This document shows, in pieces, positions 22,207-31,332 of a stretch of DNA of 64,000 nt. Position numbers and translations under genes: made by a program. The notes below the pieces were generated by a model. The model ran no database searches, was not told where the DNA came from, and worked only from the letters and a program-made list of their open reading frames with translations. Source of the stretch: Mycobacterium sp. BK086 (GTDB lineage Bacteria; Actinomycetota; Actinomycetes; Mycobacteriales; Mycobacteriaceae); contig SNWL01000006.1 in assembly GCA_004362315.1 (NCBI GenBank), forward strand, positions 124,001 to 188,000, in the 5' to 3' direction. Position 1 is the first letter of the stretch. Each line of letters begins with the position of its first letter.

Positions 22207-23622
22207 ATGAAGTTCGCGATAGCCGTTCACGGCACCCGCGGCGACATCGAGCCGTGTGCAGTGGTGGCACTTGAACTGATCCGCCGCGGCCACGACGTGT
22301 CGATGGCAGTACCTCCCAATTTGGTCGCCTTCGTCGAGGCGTGCGGTATCGGTCCCGTGAAGCCCTATGGTGTGGATTCGCAGCAACAACTCGAGGCGTC
22401 CATCTTCCGCAAGTCCTGGGGAGTCCGAAACCCGCACAGGGAATGGCGTGAGCTCGAGGACTACCTGAGCCAGGGCTGGGCTGAAATGAGCAATTCCCTG
22501 GTGTCGCTGGCCTCCGATGCCGATCTGATCCTGACCGGCACCACCTACCAAGAGGTGGCGGCCAATGTCGCCGAGCACCTCGATACACCGCTGGCGTCCT
22601 TGCACTACTTCCCATTCCGCGCCAACAGCGTGATGTTTCCCCGCGTGCCCGGCTGGCTGGCCCACAGGATCTGGCCGATCGCCGAGGCCGTGTACTGGCG
22701 ATTGATGAAGCGAGCCGAGAGTGCGCAACGACGCGCATTGGGCTTGCCGCGCACCCGGAAACGGGCGATCCGGCGCATCGTCGAGCTGAGCGCGGTCGAG
22801 ATCCAGGCTTATGACCCACTGTTTTTCGACGGCCTGGCGCAAGAGTGGGCAGGGCTGCGCCCTCTGATCGGCTCCCTCACACTGCAACTCGATACCGACA
22901 GCGACGCGCACACCGACGCCTGGATCGATGCGGGCAAACCACCCGTCTATTTCGGCTTCGGCAGCATGCCGGTCGAATGCCCGACGGCTGCGGTGGCGAT
23001 GATCACCGAGGTGTGCGCCGAACTCGGTGAGCGTGCGCTGATCTGTTCTGGGGTGTGGGATATTCCAGACACCTCGTCACCCGACGTACGCATCGTGCGC
23101 AACGTGAATCACGCCGCCGTGTTCCCGAGATGTCGTGCCGTCGTTCACCACGGCGGGGCCGGTACCACGGCAGCCGGGTTGCGCGCGGGCATGCCGACGT
23201 TCGTGCTGTGGATCAGCGCGGAGCAGCCGCTGTGGGCCAAGCAGGTCAGCCAACTCGGGGTGGGCACCTCCGAACGATTTTCCATCGCGACCCCCGAGTC
23301 GATCCGTACCGGACTGCAGACCGTGCTGGAGCCACGTTATCGGCGGCGCGCCGCCAAGGTCGCCGAACAGATGACCACCCCGCAGGACAGCGTCGAGGCC
23401 GCCGCCGACCTTCTGGAAGCAGCGGCACGCGGAAGCCGCACCGCGGCACCACCCACCACACATGCGGCGCGACACCAGCCCGCGCGTCATCACGAGCATG
23501 AGATGTCCGCGGCGGCATTCGATCTCGCCGGCCGCGACGTGCTGGCCGATCGAGCACATCAACCGGTGATGCGGTTCAACGCCGTGCACCCGAGCGACCG
23601 CCGGATCCCCATTGCCGAGTGA
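22207..23622 (+). CDS. GT1-family glycosyltransferase (GPL/UGT type)
   Basis: This 471-residue enzyme resembles mycobacterial GT1 enzymes that glycosylate glycopeptidolipids and related lipids. The N-terminus FAIAVHGTRGDIEPCAVVAL and the donor-binding AVVHHGGAGTTAAGLRAGMP are diagnostic. A TDP- or UDP-sugar donor is likely; the acceptor is unknown. About 50 residues past the usual end form a His/Ala-rich tail containing RHQPARHHEHE, whose role I cannot assign. ATG 22207 follows GGGAGGAGGAAA. It overlaps the next gene if that gene uses its TTG start. Confidence 0.88.
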   Translation: MKFAIAVHGTRGDIEPCAVVALELIRRGHDVSMAVPPNLVAFVEACGIGPVKPYGVDSQQQLEASIFRKSWGVRNPHREWRELEDYLSQGWAEMSNSLVSLASDADLILTGTTYQEVAANVAEHLDTPLASLHYFPFRANSVMFPRVPGWLAHRIWPIAEAVYWRLMKRAESAQRRALGLPRTRKRAIRRIVELSAVEIQAYDPLFFDGLAQEWAGLRPLIGSLTLQLDTDSDAHTDAWIDAGKPPVYFGFGSMPVECPTAAVAMITEVCAELGERALICSGVWDIPDTSSPDVRIVRNVNHAAVFPRCRAVVHHGGAGTTAAGLRAGMPTFVLWISAEQPLWAKQVSQLGVGTSERFSIATPESIRTGLQTVLEPRYRRRAAKVAEQMTTPQDSVEAAADLLEAAARGSRTAAPPTTHAARHQPARHHEHEMSAAAFDLAGRDVLADRAHQPVMRFNAVHPSDRRIPIAE

Positions 23623-26215
23623 TTCGGGCTCGACGCGGTTGTTACCGGTCGGGCTGACGATCGTCGCCGCGGGAGCCACCATCCTCGCCGCGACGCAGAT
23701 CCGGCGGCACCGCACACAACGTCCTACGGCGGTCGCGACGCCGGAATACCAACCGGATCCGGCATCCGTTCCGCCCGAACGACCACTCGAATACCGTTCT
23801 GTAGCAGCTCACTTCGAGGCGACCGCCAAGAGCTACCCGAATCGGGTGGCGTTGCGAACCGCGACCCAGGCGGTCACCTACGACGATCTGTTCGCCTCGG
23901 CATGCGGGGTACGCGATGGCGCCCGGCGCTGCGGCCAATCGCCGCGGGCGGCGCTCATCCCGGGTTCCCTCGACGCCGCCACCGTGTCCACCATCCTCGG
24001 CCTCATCGCGGCCGGCACTGTCGTGGTGGCGCTCGACCCAGAACTGCCCCGCAACCGCACCGACACCATCGCGGCCATCCTCGCCGAACACGACTACGAC
24101 GTGGTGCCGGTGGAGTCCGCGGCCGGGGCGGGTGGGCACACGCTCGGGTCGGATACCGACACCGAAGACGTGACCAGCATCCAATTCACCTCCGGATCCA
24201 CCGGCACCCCGAAAGCCGTGCTGCACACCAACGGACTCTGGTTGGCCGATGCGCAACTGCTGAACGAACGGTTCGGCCTTGCCGACGGCCGCACGGTGGC
24301 ACTGTGCATGCCGATCAGCTTCGCCGGCGGGCTCAACGTCCTGATCGGTTCGCTGCTCGGCGGTGCCGAGATCGTCGCCGTCGACCCACGCGAACACACC
24401 GCGCGCGAGGCCTTCGACCGCATCAAGAGCTCTCATGCCCAGGCGATCACGTGCACACCGTCGTTTGTCGACGCCCTCCACCGGGCCGCAGTCGGCGCCA
24501 CCCTGCCTCATGTCACCCGCATCGTCACCACCGGCGAGCCGATCCAGGCACGTCATGTGAAGCTGGCGCGGGAGCTGGCTCCCGATGCGGTGGTCACCAA
24601 CTGGGTCGGCTCGACCGAGACGTTGGCCATCGCCAGTCACGACATCCCGCCTGCCGCACCGCTACCTCGCGGCGTGATTCCGGTGGGAATCGCCGCCCCG
24701 CACAAGAAGGTCGAGATCAACGCGGACGGGATCGTGTCGATCACCTCCCGCTATCTCGGTCGCGGATATCTGGACCCGTCGGCATCGACGGCCACGTTCG
24801 TCGACAACGGCAACAGCACCACGACGTATGTCGGCGGCGACGTGGGCCGCTGGGACGAACACGGCAATCTGGTGTTCTCGGGCCGGGCCGACAATACGGT
24901 CAAGATTCGCGGCTACCTTGTCGAGCCCGCCGAGATCGAGGCAATGCTGGCGTCATATACCGACATCCGCGAAGTCGCCGTCGTGGCCGATTGCGCTGGG
25001 ACCCCGACGCTTACCGCATATGTCGCACCCAGCGCGACGGCGCGGACACCGTCGGCAGCCGAACTGCGAACCCGCCTGCATCGAGATCTGCCGCCGTGGA
25101 TGGTGCCCGCCAACATCGAGATCCTGGCCAACCTGCCCCGGGGCGAACGCGGCAAGGTCGACCGGATGGCGTTGCCGAAGCCGACCCGAGTACCGTTCGA
25201 ATCCCCCTGCGACGACCATGAATCGACGGTCGCCACCCTGTGGGCCGACGTGCTGCGAATCGATCGCGTCGGCCGTACCGACAGCTTCTACGCCCTTGGC
25301 GGCGATTCGCTGTCCGTCGCTCAGATGCTGGTCGCACTGCGCGAATCCCACGGGATCGCCCTGAAACCCACCGATCTCGCCAGTGCGCCGACCGTCGCGT
25401 CGTTCGCGCAGACGCTGGCCGCCGCCCTCCAGAAGACTCCAGGGGCAGTGGCCCGGCGGGCCCTGCGGCCGACCACGACGCCGCTGCGCCCGCTGTCGGC
25501 CGAGACCGCCGGCGCTCCCCTGTTCTGCTTCACCGGCGCGGGCGCGTCCGCATTGTGCTTCCTTCCGCTGGCCGAGCACGTCGGGGACAGGACCGCGGTG
25601 TATGCGTTCGAGCCGAGTGGGCTGTCCGAACGTGCCCTGCCCGATTGGTCGATACAGCGTGCCGTGCAACGGCATTGGACCGATCTACGCCGCATTCAGC
25701 CGCACGGCCCCTACACACTGGTCGGCCATTCGCTGGGGGCGCACATCGCGCTGGAGACGGCCCGCGCGCTGCAGGCCGACGGCGAGACCGTCGAGATGGT
25801 CGTCATGCTGGATCCCTGGCTCTCGCCCCGCGTGGCATGGGAGGCCCGCAAGGACGTGCCCGGTGCGACGGTGACCCTGCAAACCGATGATGCGAACGGA
25901 TTCGGGACCTGGTGGGAACGCCAGAAGACAGTTCCACTGGCGGGTCTGTTCTCCGGCGACTACGACCGCAAGACCCGGGCCATCGAAGAGGTCGGCATGA
26001 TGGCCGCATTCCGGTACCGGCCCGCTCCGTGGGATGGCCGGGCACTGCTGATCCTCAGCCATCTGAACACTGACGATCCGCGGCTATGGCGACGAATTCT
26101 GACCGGGCAGCTCGAATCTCAGGTGCTGGACTGCGATCACCATTCGATCGTGCGGGCGCCCCATATCGGGGCGGTCGCCGACACGATTCTCGCGGCCCGA
26201 GACGTGCGCTGCTAA
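23612..26215 (+). CDS. Membrane-anchored NRPS-like A-T-TE enzyme
   Basis: This protein of about 867 residues begins with one hydrophobic helix (LPVGLTIVAAGATILAA). An adenylation domain (FTSGSTGTPKAV, GRADNTVKIRGY, RGERGKVDRM) follows, then a carrier domain with Ser566 in LGGDSLSV and a type I thioesterase with nucleophile Ser707 in GHSLGAH and a late His (CDHHSIV). No condensation domain is present. The A-domain specificity residues read about AGNTVTWAIK, with Ala at the alpha-amino-binding Asp position, so a non-amino carboxylic acid is plausible. A-T-TE enzymes of this layout dimerise aryl-pyruvates in other microbes; a trans-acting thioesterase for MbtB is another possibility. The TTG start at 23612 is tentative; TTG 23639 is possible. 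Confidence 0.8.
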   Translation: MPSDSGSTRLLPVGLTIVAAGATILAATQIRRHRTQRPTAVATPEYQPDPASVPPERPLEYRSVAAHFEATAKSYPNRVALRTATQAVTYDDLFASACGVRDGARRCGQSPRAALIPGSLDAATVSTILGLIAAGTVVVALDPELPRNRTDTIAAILAEHDYDVVPVESAAGAGGHTLGSDTDTEDVTSIQFTSGSTGTPKAVLHTNGLWLADAQLLNERFGLADGRTVALCMPISFAGGLNVLIGSLLGGAEIVAVDPREHTAREAFDRIKSSHAQAITCTPSFVDALHRAAVGATLPHVTRIVTTGEPIQARHVKLARELAPDAVVTNWVGSTETLAIASHDIPPAAPLPRGVIPVGIAAPHKKVEINADGIVSITSRYLGRGYLDPSASTATFVDNGNSTTTYVGGDVGRWDEHGNLVFSGRADNTVKIRGYLVEPAEIEAMLASYTDIREVAVVADCAGTPTLTAYVAPSATARTPSAAELRTRLHRDLPPWMVPANIEILANLPRGERGKVDRMALPKPTRVPFESPCDDHESTVATLWADVLRIDRVGRTDSFYALGGDSLSVAQMLVALRESHGIALKPTDLASAPTVASFAQTLAAALQKTPGAVARRALRPTTTPLRPLSAETAGAPLFCFTGAGASALCFLPLAEHVGDRTAVYAFEPSGLSERALPDWSIQRAVQRHWTDLRRIQPHGPYTLVGHSLGAHIALETARALQADGETVEMVVMLDPWLSPRVAWEARKDVPGATVTLQTDDANGFGTWWERQKTVPLAGLFSGDYDRKTRAIEEVGMMAAFRYRPAPWDGRALLILSHLNTDDPRLWRRILTGQLESQVLDCDHHSIVRAPHIGAVADTILAARDVRC

Positions 26216-27450
26216 GCGGCTTCGGCGACTTCCGTCGTTTCCCGAGTCTCGCTGGCCTCCATACCGAGTGCGCGATAGAGCGGCGCGGTCGCCGCGGTGG
26301 TGGCAATCGCCAGACCGCACAGCATGGCGAAGGCGAACGGACTGATCAACCTCGCCTGGAAACCCACTGAGGCGATGGCGATCTCGGTGACACCGCGGCA
26401 ATTCAACAGCACGCCCAGTTTGGCCGAGGTCCGCCACGGCCAGCGGCTCATCATCCCGAAGATCATGCCTGCCAACAGCTTCGAGGCCACAGCGACGATC
26501 GCAAGGATCGCTACACACGCCAAGCCACCCCAGCTCACCACCTCGTGCAAGGCCTGCAGGGGAACTGACATCGCGATGCTGACGAAGAAGGCCGGCCACA
26601 GCACATTGACGACCGAGTAGAACGTGCGCCCCGAAGACGCGTCGGCAAGGGCGGCGGGGAAGGTGAAACCGGCGATCACCGCGCCGATCGCCGGGTGGAA
26701 TCCGAGCAGCTGCGTCGCAGCGGCGCCGGCAAGGGCCGAGACGGCCATCATCGCCCACGCCGCGGCACCGCGGTTGAGCCACTCGATTCGGACGATCACC
26801 CGGGGAACGACCAGCACCACCATCACCAGCAGTGCAGCACCGATCGCCACCGTCCGGGCCGACATTGCGGTCGCGTGGGAGATCACGACCAAGCCGGTCA
26901 CCAGAATCCACGCGAATCCGTCGGTGACGACGGCGACCCGCAGTGCCACCTGCGCGACGGATAGCAGCCCGATACCCAGGTCCTTGACGATCAGCACCAG
27001 GACCGGCACGGCCGTGATCCCCAGCGCCACACCGACGAACAGCCAGCCGTAGACGTCGTGGTGCTCGGGTCCGCCGATACGCGCGGCGAACGGCCACGCC
27101 GCCAGCGCCGACACGGCGATGGGAATGACGACGCACGGCGCCACCCGCCACCCCAGCGAGGCATCGCCCAACGTGCCGAAACGCTTCAGTTCATTGCCCG
27201 CCGAGAACATCAGGAGCAGCAAGCCGGCAGTTCCGACGGCATCGAGCAGTTGACGAGACGTGGTCGAGACAAGCTCGGAGCGAACGGGTTCGGGGCACGC
27301 GGCCAGAGCGGTACCCACGAGGATACCGACGACGATCGGTCCCAACACCCTGGGCTGACCGATCCGGCTGAACAGGCTTCCGATGATCACCGAACCGATG
27401 ACGATCACCGCCAGAACGGTCAGCCCTTGGAGCGCGGCACCGAGCGGCAT
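26212..27450 (-). CDS. CPA2-type cation/proton antiporter
   Basis: This 412-residue Kef/CPA2-like exchanger has about 12 hydrophobic helices. Family landmarks include GQPRVLGPIVVGILVG at the N-terminus, LLLLMFSAGNEL in helix 3, and a LNCRGVTEIAIASVG motif near the C-terminus. Only the membrane domain is present; there is no C-terminal TrkA-N domain. The gene starts four bases after the flavin monooxygenase stop and should be its operon partner, hence under the same IdeR box. Antiporters of this family also occur in natural-product clusters, so transport of something other than K+ or Na+ cannot be excluded. Its stop overlaps that of the A-T-TE gene. Confidence 0.85.
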   Translation of the reverse strand: MPLGAALQGLTVLAVIVIGSVIIGSLFSRIGQPRVLGPIVVGILVGTALAACPEPVRSELVSTTSRQLLDAVGTAGLLLLMFSAGNELKRFGTLGDASLGWRVAPCVVIPIAVSALAAWPFAARIGGPEHHDVYGWLFVGVALGITAVPVLVLIVKDLGIGLLSVAQVALRVAVVTDGFAWILVTGLVVISHATAMSARTVAIGAALLVMVVLVVPRVIVRIEWLNRGAAAWAMMAVSALAGAAATQLLGFHPAIGAVIAGFTFPAALADASSGRTFYSVVNVLWPAFFVSIAMSVPLQALHEVVSWGGLACVAILAIVAVASKLLAGMIFGMMSRWPWRTSAKLGVLLNCRGVTEIAIASVGFQARLISPFAFAMLCGLAIATTAATAPLYRALGMEASETRETTEVAEAA

Positions 27451-27454
27451 CGAC

Positions 27455-29248
27455 TCACACCGCGGCTCTGCTGGACACCAGCTCCGGGACGGGGGTTTTC
27501 GACGATGGGTAGGTACCCCCGAGTAGCGGGCTGTCGACCCAATTCAGGGTCGGCGTGCCCATCATGTGCTTCTGGTGGACGAACGAGGGTGCCAGCTGGA
27601 GCACGACGTGGCGGAACGCCATGTCCCTTCGGTTCTCGACGGGTTCGGAATAGAGGTCCGCCAGAGCCGCGTCACCGAGGTTGTGCGGTCCCACGATTCG
27701 GTAGCCGGACTGATTGAAGCTGCCAAACCACAACTGGATGAACAGCTTCGGGTTGAGCAGCATCTTGTGCATCGGCACGAGGCAGCCGATTTCCCGCGCG
27801 AGGGAGTCGAGGTACATGATCTGCGACGGAATGGATTCGGTCTGGCGCGGACTGAGCACCGTCCAATGCTCTTCCCATTCCTTCTCCCGCTGGATGACGT
27901 CGTCGAGATCGTCGGGCAGTCGTTGGGCGCCACTGCACACCCGAGCGAAGTAGCGGGCCTGCATCTCCGCACAGATCGGAATGCCGCCCGAGAAGGGCCG
28001 GACGAAGCCGATGAACGCCACCGTCCCCCGATGGTCGGGATGCAGGAAGTGCTTGTACAGGTTGCGGACGTTGCCATCCGCGACCTGCAAATCGCCGATG
28101 TTGAAGTCGTGCTCGAAGCCGGTGCACAGGACAACGGTGTCGAACTCGGCATCTGTCGAGTCTGCGAAGACGACGCGGTTTCCGTCGGAGCTCTCAATTC
28201 CGGCATCGTTCAACGTGACTCGCCCCGCGGCGATAGCCGGAATGAAGCTGACGTTCTTGCAGAAGATGCGCCGCGGGCTCCAACTGCCGTCCGGATGGGA
28301 GCGGCGATTCCACGTCTCGATCAGCTTCCAGTTCTCGTCGTTCTCGAGCGTATCCACGTCCAGTTTCGCGGGATCGATGGCTTCACCCATCGGGTTGGTC
28401 GCGGAGCCGCCCTTGACCCGGCGCCCGCCGAAGGCCGCCAGCACGGAGGTGGCGAATCCGTAGACGACCGACATGGCCAGGAAGACGGCCTTCGCGAATG
28501 GGCTTCGCCCCCAGAATGTTTGGAATTCGAGCGGATAGGTGGTGGCGCGACGATACATCTCGTGGTGGTGCGCCCGGACGGTGCCGTGGTCGGTCGTCCT
28601 GGTGCTGTCGGACACCCTCGGCAACAGGTAGGTGTACGACCGGATGGCCAACGTGCAGGCACCGGCGACATCGCCGATCTGACGGACGATGTCGGCGCCG
28701 GATTCGGCGAGGCCCACGATGAGCACACGCTTGTCACGGAACCGCTCGTTGTTCCGGTACTCGGAGGAATGCACGATCTCGCCGGTGAAGTTCTCCAACC
28801 CGGCAATAGTCCGGTTCGGGGTCTTGAACGGTCCTGAGCAGACCGCCACGGCATCGAAAGGTTCCTTGGATTCGATCCCGTCGCGGCGCACCGACACCAC
28901 CCAACGATCCGAAACCCGTTGCACGTTGGTGACTTCGCTTCCGAAGCGAATGCGATCGCGGAGCCCGAAGCGGTCGGTGTAGGCCCTGAGATAGTCGTGG
29001 TACTCCGCGCGGGAGTAGAACCTCCGATCGCCATGGAACGGGAAGTCCGAGTACGCCATCAGCTTCATCGAGATGGTCAGATACAGATCGTCGTAAGCCT
29101 TCATCCGGTCGTCGTCACCGTCATGGCGAAGCCAGATCCCGCCAACGTCGGGGTTCTTGTCGAAGCAGACGACCTCATGGCCTTCGTCGAGGAGCTGCTT
29201 GATGGTCGTGAGCCCGCACGGCCCCGCCCCGACGACACACACCTTCAT
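27455..29248 (-). CDS. Flavin-containing monooxygenase, iron-regulated
   Basis: This 597-residue class B (FMO/Baeyer-Villiger/N-hydroxylase type) enzyme has the FAD motif VCVVGAGPCGLTTIKQL at the N-terminus, VLIVGLAESGADIV as a slightly altered NADPH motif, and VVLCTGFEHDF as the distal ATG-like segment. It is longer than typical microbial FMOs (~450) and closer to eukaryotic-type FMOs, with an extra C-terminal ~100 residues. ATG 29248 follows GGAGGAATTGG. An IdeR box lies about 50 bases upstream, so it is expected to be induced in low iron. Its substrate is unknown; a siderophore or an adjacent pathway intermediate is a reasonable inference. Confidence 0.88.
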   Translation of the reverse strand: MKVCVVGAGPCGLTTIKQLLDEGHEVVCFDKNPDVGGIWLRHDGDDDRMKAYDDLYLTISMKLMAYSDFPFHGDRRFYSRAEYHDYLRAYTDRFGLRDRIRFGSEVTNVQRVSDRWVVSVRRDGIESKEPFDAVAVCSGPFKTPNRTIAGLENFTGEIVHSSEYRNNERFRDKRVLIVGLAESGADIVRQIGDVAGACTLAIRSYTYLLPRVSDSTRTTDHGTVRAHHHEMYRRATTYPLEFQTFWGRSPFAKAVFLAMSVVYGFATSVLAAFGGRRVKGGSATNPMGEAIDPAKLDVDTLENDENWKLIETWNRRSHPDGSWSPRRIFCKNVSFIPAIAAGRVTLNDAGIESSDGNRVVFADSTDAEFDTVVLCTGFEHDFNIGDLQVADGNVRNLYKHFLHPDHRGTVAFIGFVRPFSGGIPICAEMQARYFARVCSGAQRLPDDLDDVIQREKEWEEHWTVLSPRQTESIPSQIMYLDSLAREIGCLVPMHKMLLNPKLFIQLWFGSFNQSGYRIVGPHNLGDAALADLYSEPVENRRDMAFRHVVLQLAPSFVHQKHMMGTPTLNWVDSPLLGGTYPSSKTPVPELVSSRAAV

Positions 29249-29296
29249 CCAATTCCTCCGACATTCCTACTGGTGCCAGCGCACCCCGCAGAGATA

Positions 29297-29315
29297 TTAG
29301 GGCGGCCTAACCTCA
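29297..29315. promoter_or_regulatory. IdeR box upstream of the flavin monooxygenase
   Basis: TTAGGGCGGCCTAACCTCA matches the IdeR palindrome TTAGGTTAGCCTAACCTAA at 15 of 19 positions, with the outer TTAGG and GCCTAACCT halves perfect. It lies 48 bases upstream of the monooxygenase start. This ties the monooxygenase-antiporter pair to the iron regulon although neither is a known mycobactin gene. Confidence 0.78.
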
Positions 29316-29352
29316 TTTGGGGGGCTACCTCTTACCGACCGAAAACAGACAA

Positions 29353-29395
29353 CGGGTACGAACCCCGGCTGCCATGCAGCCGAGGCTCGTACCCG
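29353..29395 (-). terminator. Hairpin terminator of the PGRS-protein gene
   Basis: The outer arms CGGGTACGA (29353-29361) and TCGTACCCG (29387-29395) pair perfectly, and a nearly perfect inner stem CCGGCTGC/GCAGCCG closes on a three-base loop. Read on the minus strand the hairpin stands 27 bases after the PGRS stop and is followed by a modest T-rich run (GTTGTCTGTTTTC). It also separates that gene from the IdeR-controlled promoter of the monooxygenase. Confidence 0.75.
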
Positions 29396-29422
29396 CGTCA
29401 ATGCGTGCCGAGCTGGGCGCTA

Positions 29423-30976
29423 CTAGCTGCTGTTGCTGGCGTTTCCGTCGTTGCCCTGGTTGCCGTTGCCGCCCGAGCCGCTGCCACCGGAGCCGCCATT
29501 GCCACCGGTGCTGGACTTGCCCGCACCGCCGGTGGAATTGCCGCCACTGCCGCCGGCACCGCCGACACCGGTGCCCGCGCCGTTCTGGTTTCCGACGGAC
29601 ATGCCACCGTTGCCACCCGTCCCGCCGTTGCCACCGCGAGCGTTACCACCGGTTGCGCTGCCGCCGTTGCGGCCGGCTCCACCGTTACCGCCGATGGCGC
29701 CGCCGTTACCGCCGTTACCGCCACGGCCACCGGTGGTGTTGCCGCCCTCGGTCGACTTCGCGTTGCCGCCGGTACCGCCACGGCCGCCGAGGCCGGAGAT
29801 GCCGGCGCTACCGCCCTGGCCGCCCGCGCCGCCGGTCGCAGTCCCGGCTTCCGAGTTCGCAGCGCCACCCGAACCGCCCCCGGTGCCCATGGCCAGAAGT
29901 CGGCCGCCGCCGGCACCGCCGGCACCGCCGACCGCCTTGCCGCTCTGGTAGGCCGTGGCGCTTCCGCCCTTGCCGCCGCTGCCGACCAGAACGTTCGGCG
30001 ACGAGCCGGCCAGGCCGCCGTAGCCCGCGGCGCCGCCGGTACCGCCGGTCGCGGTCTGGCTGCTGGTGCCACCGGTCCCATCGGCCAGGCCGACAGTCGC
30101 GCTACCGCCCGCTCCACCCGAGCCTGGGCCGTAGTCGGTGATCGGGTGGGACTCGGGATCCTGCGGCAGGCCCCAGAACGAGCTGCCGCCGGCGCCGCCG
30201 TTACCGCCGGTCGCGTTGCCGTTCACCGACGAAGCTGCACCGCCCGCACCGCCGTTGCCTGCCTTGCTCGCACCGGCGCCGCCCGTGACAGCGCTGAGCA
30301 CCGACAGGGCGCCACCATCACCGCCCTTACCGCCGTTGCCGCCCACCGCATTTGCGTTCGCACCCGCGGCGCTGGTGTTGGTGTCCGAACCGCCCGCGCC
30401 ACCATTGCCGCCATTGCCGGAGAACAGGCCGGCGTTACCGCCGTTGCCACCGTTCGTGGCTGCCGACTGAAGCGTGCCGTCGGTGTTGTAGACGGCGTTC
30501 TTGCCCGCCGCCCCATCGCCGCCGTTGCCGCCGAGCCAGCCTGCGTTGCCACCGTTGCCGCCGTTGGCACCGGCACCGCCGTTGCCGAACAGCAGACCGC
30601 CGTTGCCGCCGTTGCACGCAGCACCGACGCAGTCGGACGCGGCGTCGACGCCGTTGCCGACCAGCCAGCCGTTGACGCCGACGGCGTTGGCCAACACCGA
30701 CTTGGAGGCGTCAGGGGTCGCGATACTGGAAACCTCAGGCGCCGACGAGCAGCCCGGGTCGGCGACGTTGCCCGAGGCCTCGCAGGAGACCAGGCGGATC
30801 TCGTGTGCCTGGACGCTCTGCGCCGAAATCGTGGTCGGCTCATCGAGGGCGACCGCGGCGGCGGCGGCCGCCAACGCGAAAAGTCCGATCATCGCCGCCC
30901 CAGCGACTCCCGTCGGCGTCACGTAGTTCTGAGTGGAATGCGTTGCGGCTCTGCGGAGTCCGAACTTCGCGTTCAT
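29423..30976 (-). CDS. PGRS-type glycine-rich protein without PE domain
   Basis: This 517-residue protein has an N-terminal hydrophobic segment (VAGAAMIGLFALAAAAAAVA, about residues 20-42). A short Cys-containing region (SCEASGNVADPGCSS, then CVGAACNGG) comes next, followed by some 370 residues of Gly-Gly-Asn/Ala-Gly-Gly repeats as in PE_PGRS proteins. The PE domain that normally precedes such repeats is missing; the N-terminus looks like a signal peptide or membrane anchor instead. Repeats of this kind bind calcium or sit at the cell surface in the family; the role here is unknown. ATG 30976 has AAGGGA upstream. Its + strand shadow contains long open frames caused only by the repeat. Confidence 0.85.
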   Translation of the reverse strand: MNAKFGLRRAATHSTQNYVTPTGVAGAAMIGLFALAAAAAAVALDEPTTISAQSVQAHEIRLVSCEASGNVADPGCSSAPEVSSIATPDASKSVLANAVGVNGWLVGNGVDAASDCVGAACNGGNGGLLFGNGGAGANGGNGGNAGWLGGNGGDGAAGKNAVYNTDGTLQSAATNGGNGGNAGLFSGNGGNGGAGGSDTNTSAAGANANAVGGNGGKGGDGGALSVLSAVTGGAGASKAGNGGAGGAASSVNGNATGGNGGAGGSSFWGLPQDPESHPITDYGPGSGGAGGSATVGLADGTGGTSSQTATGGTGGAAGYGGLAGSSPNVLVGSGGKGGSATAYQSGKAVGGAGGAGGGRLLAMGTGGGSGGAANSEAGTATGGAGGQGGSAGISGLGGRGGTGGNAKSTEGGNTTGGRGGNGGNGGAIGGNGGAGRNGGSATGGNARGGNGGTGGNGGMSVGNQNGAGTGVGGAGGSGGNSTGGAGKSSTGGNGGSGGSGSGGNGNQGNDGNASNSS

Positions 30977-31332
30977 ACAATCCCTTTGCAATTTACGGCC
31001 TGGCCGCTGTGGCAGGCGCTGGTTCTGTGCGTTTCCTGAGAGAAAGGCAGCATCATCTTTGGATCGGCTTTCACCCGGGTCAATACCTACGTCTGAGCCC
31101 CGGGCGGCATTTCCGGCGTTTTTGCGAACCGCAACGGCCATGTCGCCGAACGGACTTCGGCACCGAAAACCCGAGGTCACATGGGATAAGTGACGTGCGT
31201 CCACACGATTGGGGAACTGAGCCAGAACCAACCGGAAAAAAATTCTCAAATGTCCGCGGATCTCGGCATTTCGAGCCAGGTCGCGCCATCGCCACAGAAT
31301 GTATTGCGACATAACGTGTTCCGTTGGCGAAC
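30977..31332. other. Intergenic region, 356 bases, no gene seen
   Basis: This lies between the PGRS gene start and the stop of the upstream isomerase gene, and must hold the PGRS promoter. I see no convincing coding frame, no IdeR box and no strong hairpin. An A-run (GGAAAAAAATTC near 31230) and a short TCAC...GTGA inverted repeat near 31180-31195 are the only local features. Confidence 0.5.

Noticed and set aside
28919-31039. 706-codon + strand frame over the PGRS gene
   Set aside because: It is a mirror of the GGN/GGA repeats and gives an Ala/Thr/Arg-rich repeat without start context. The minus strand has a signal peptide, a ribosome site and a terminator that fit the PGRS protein.
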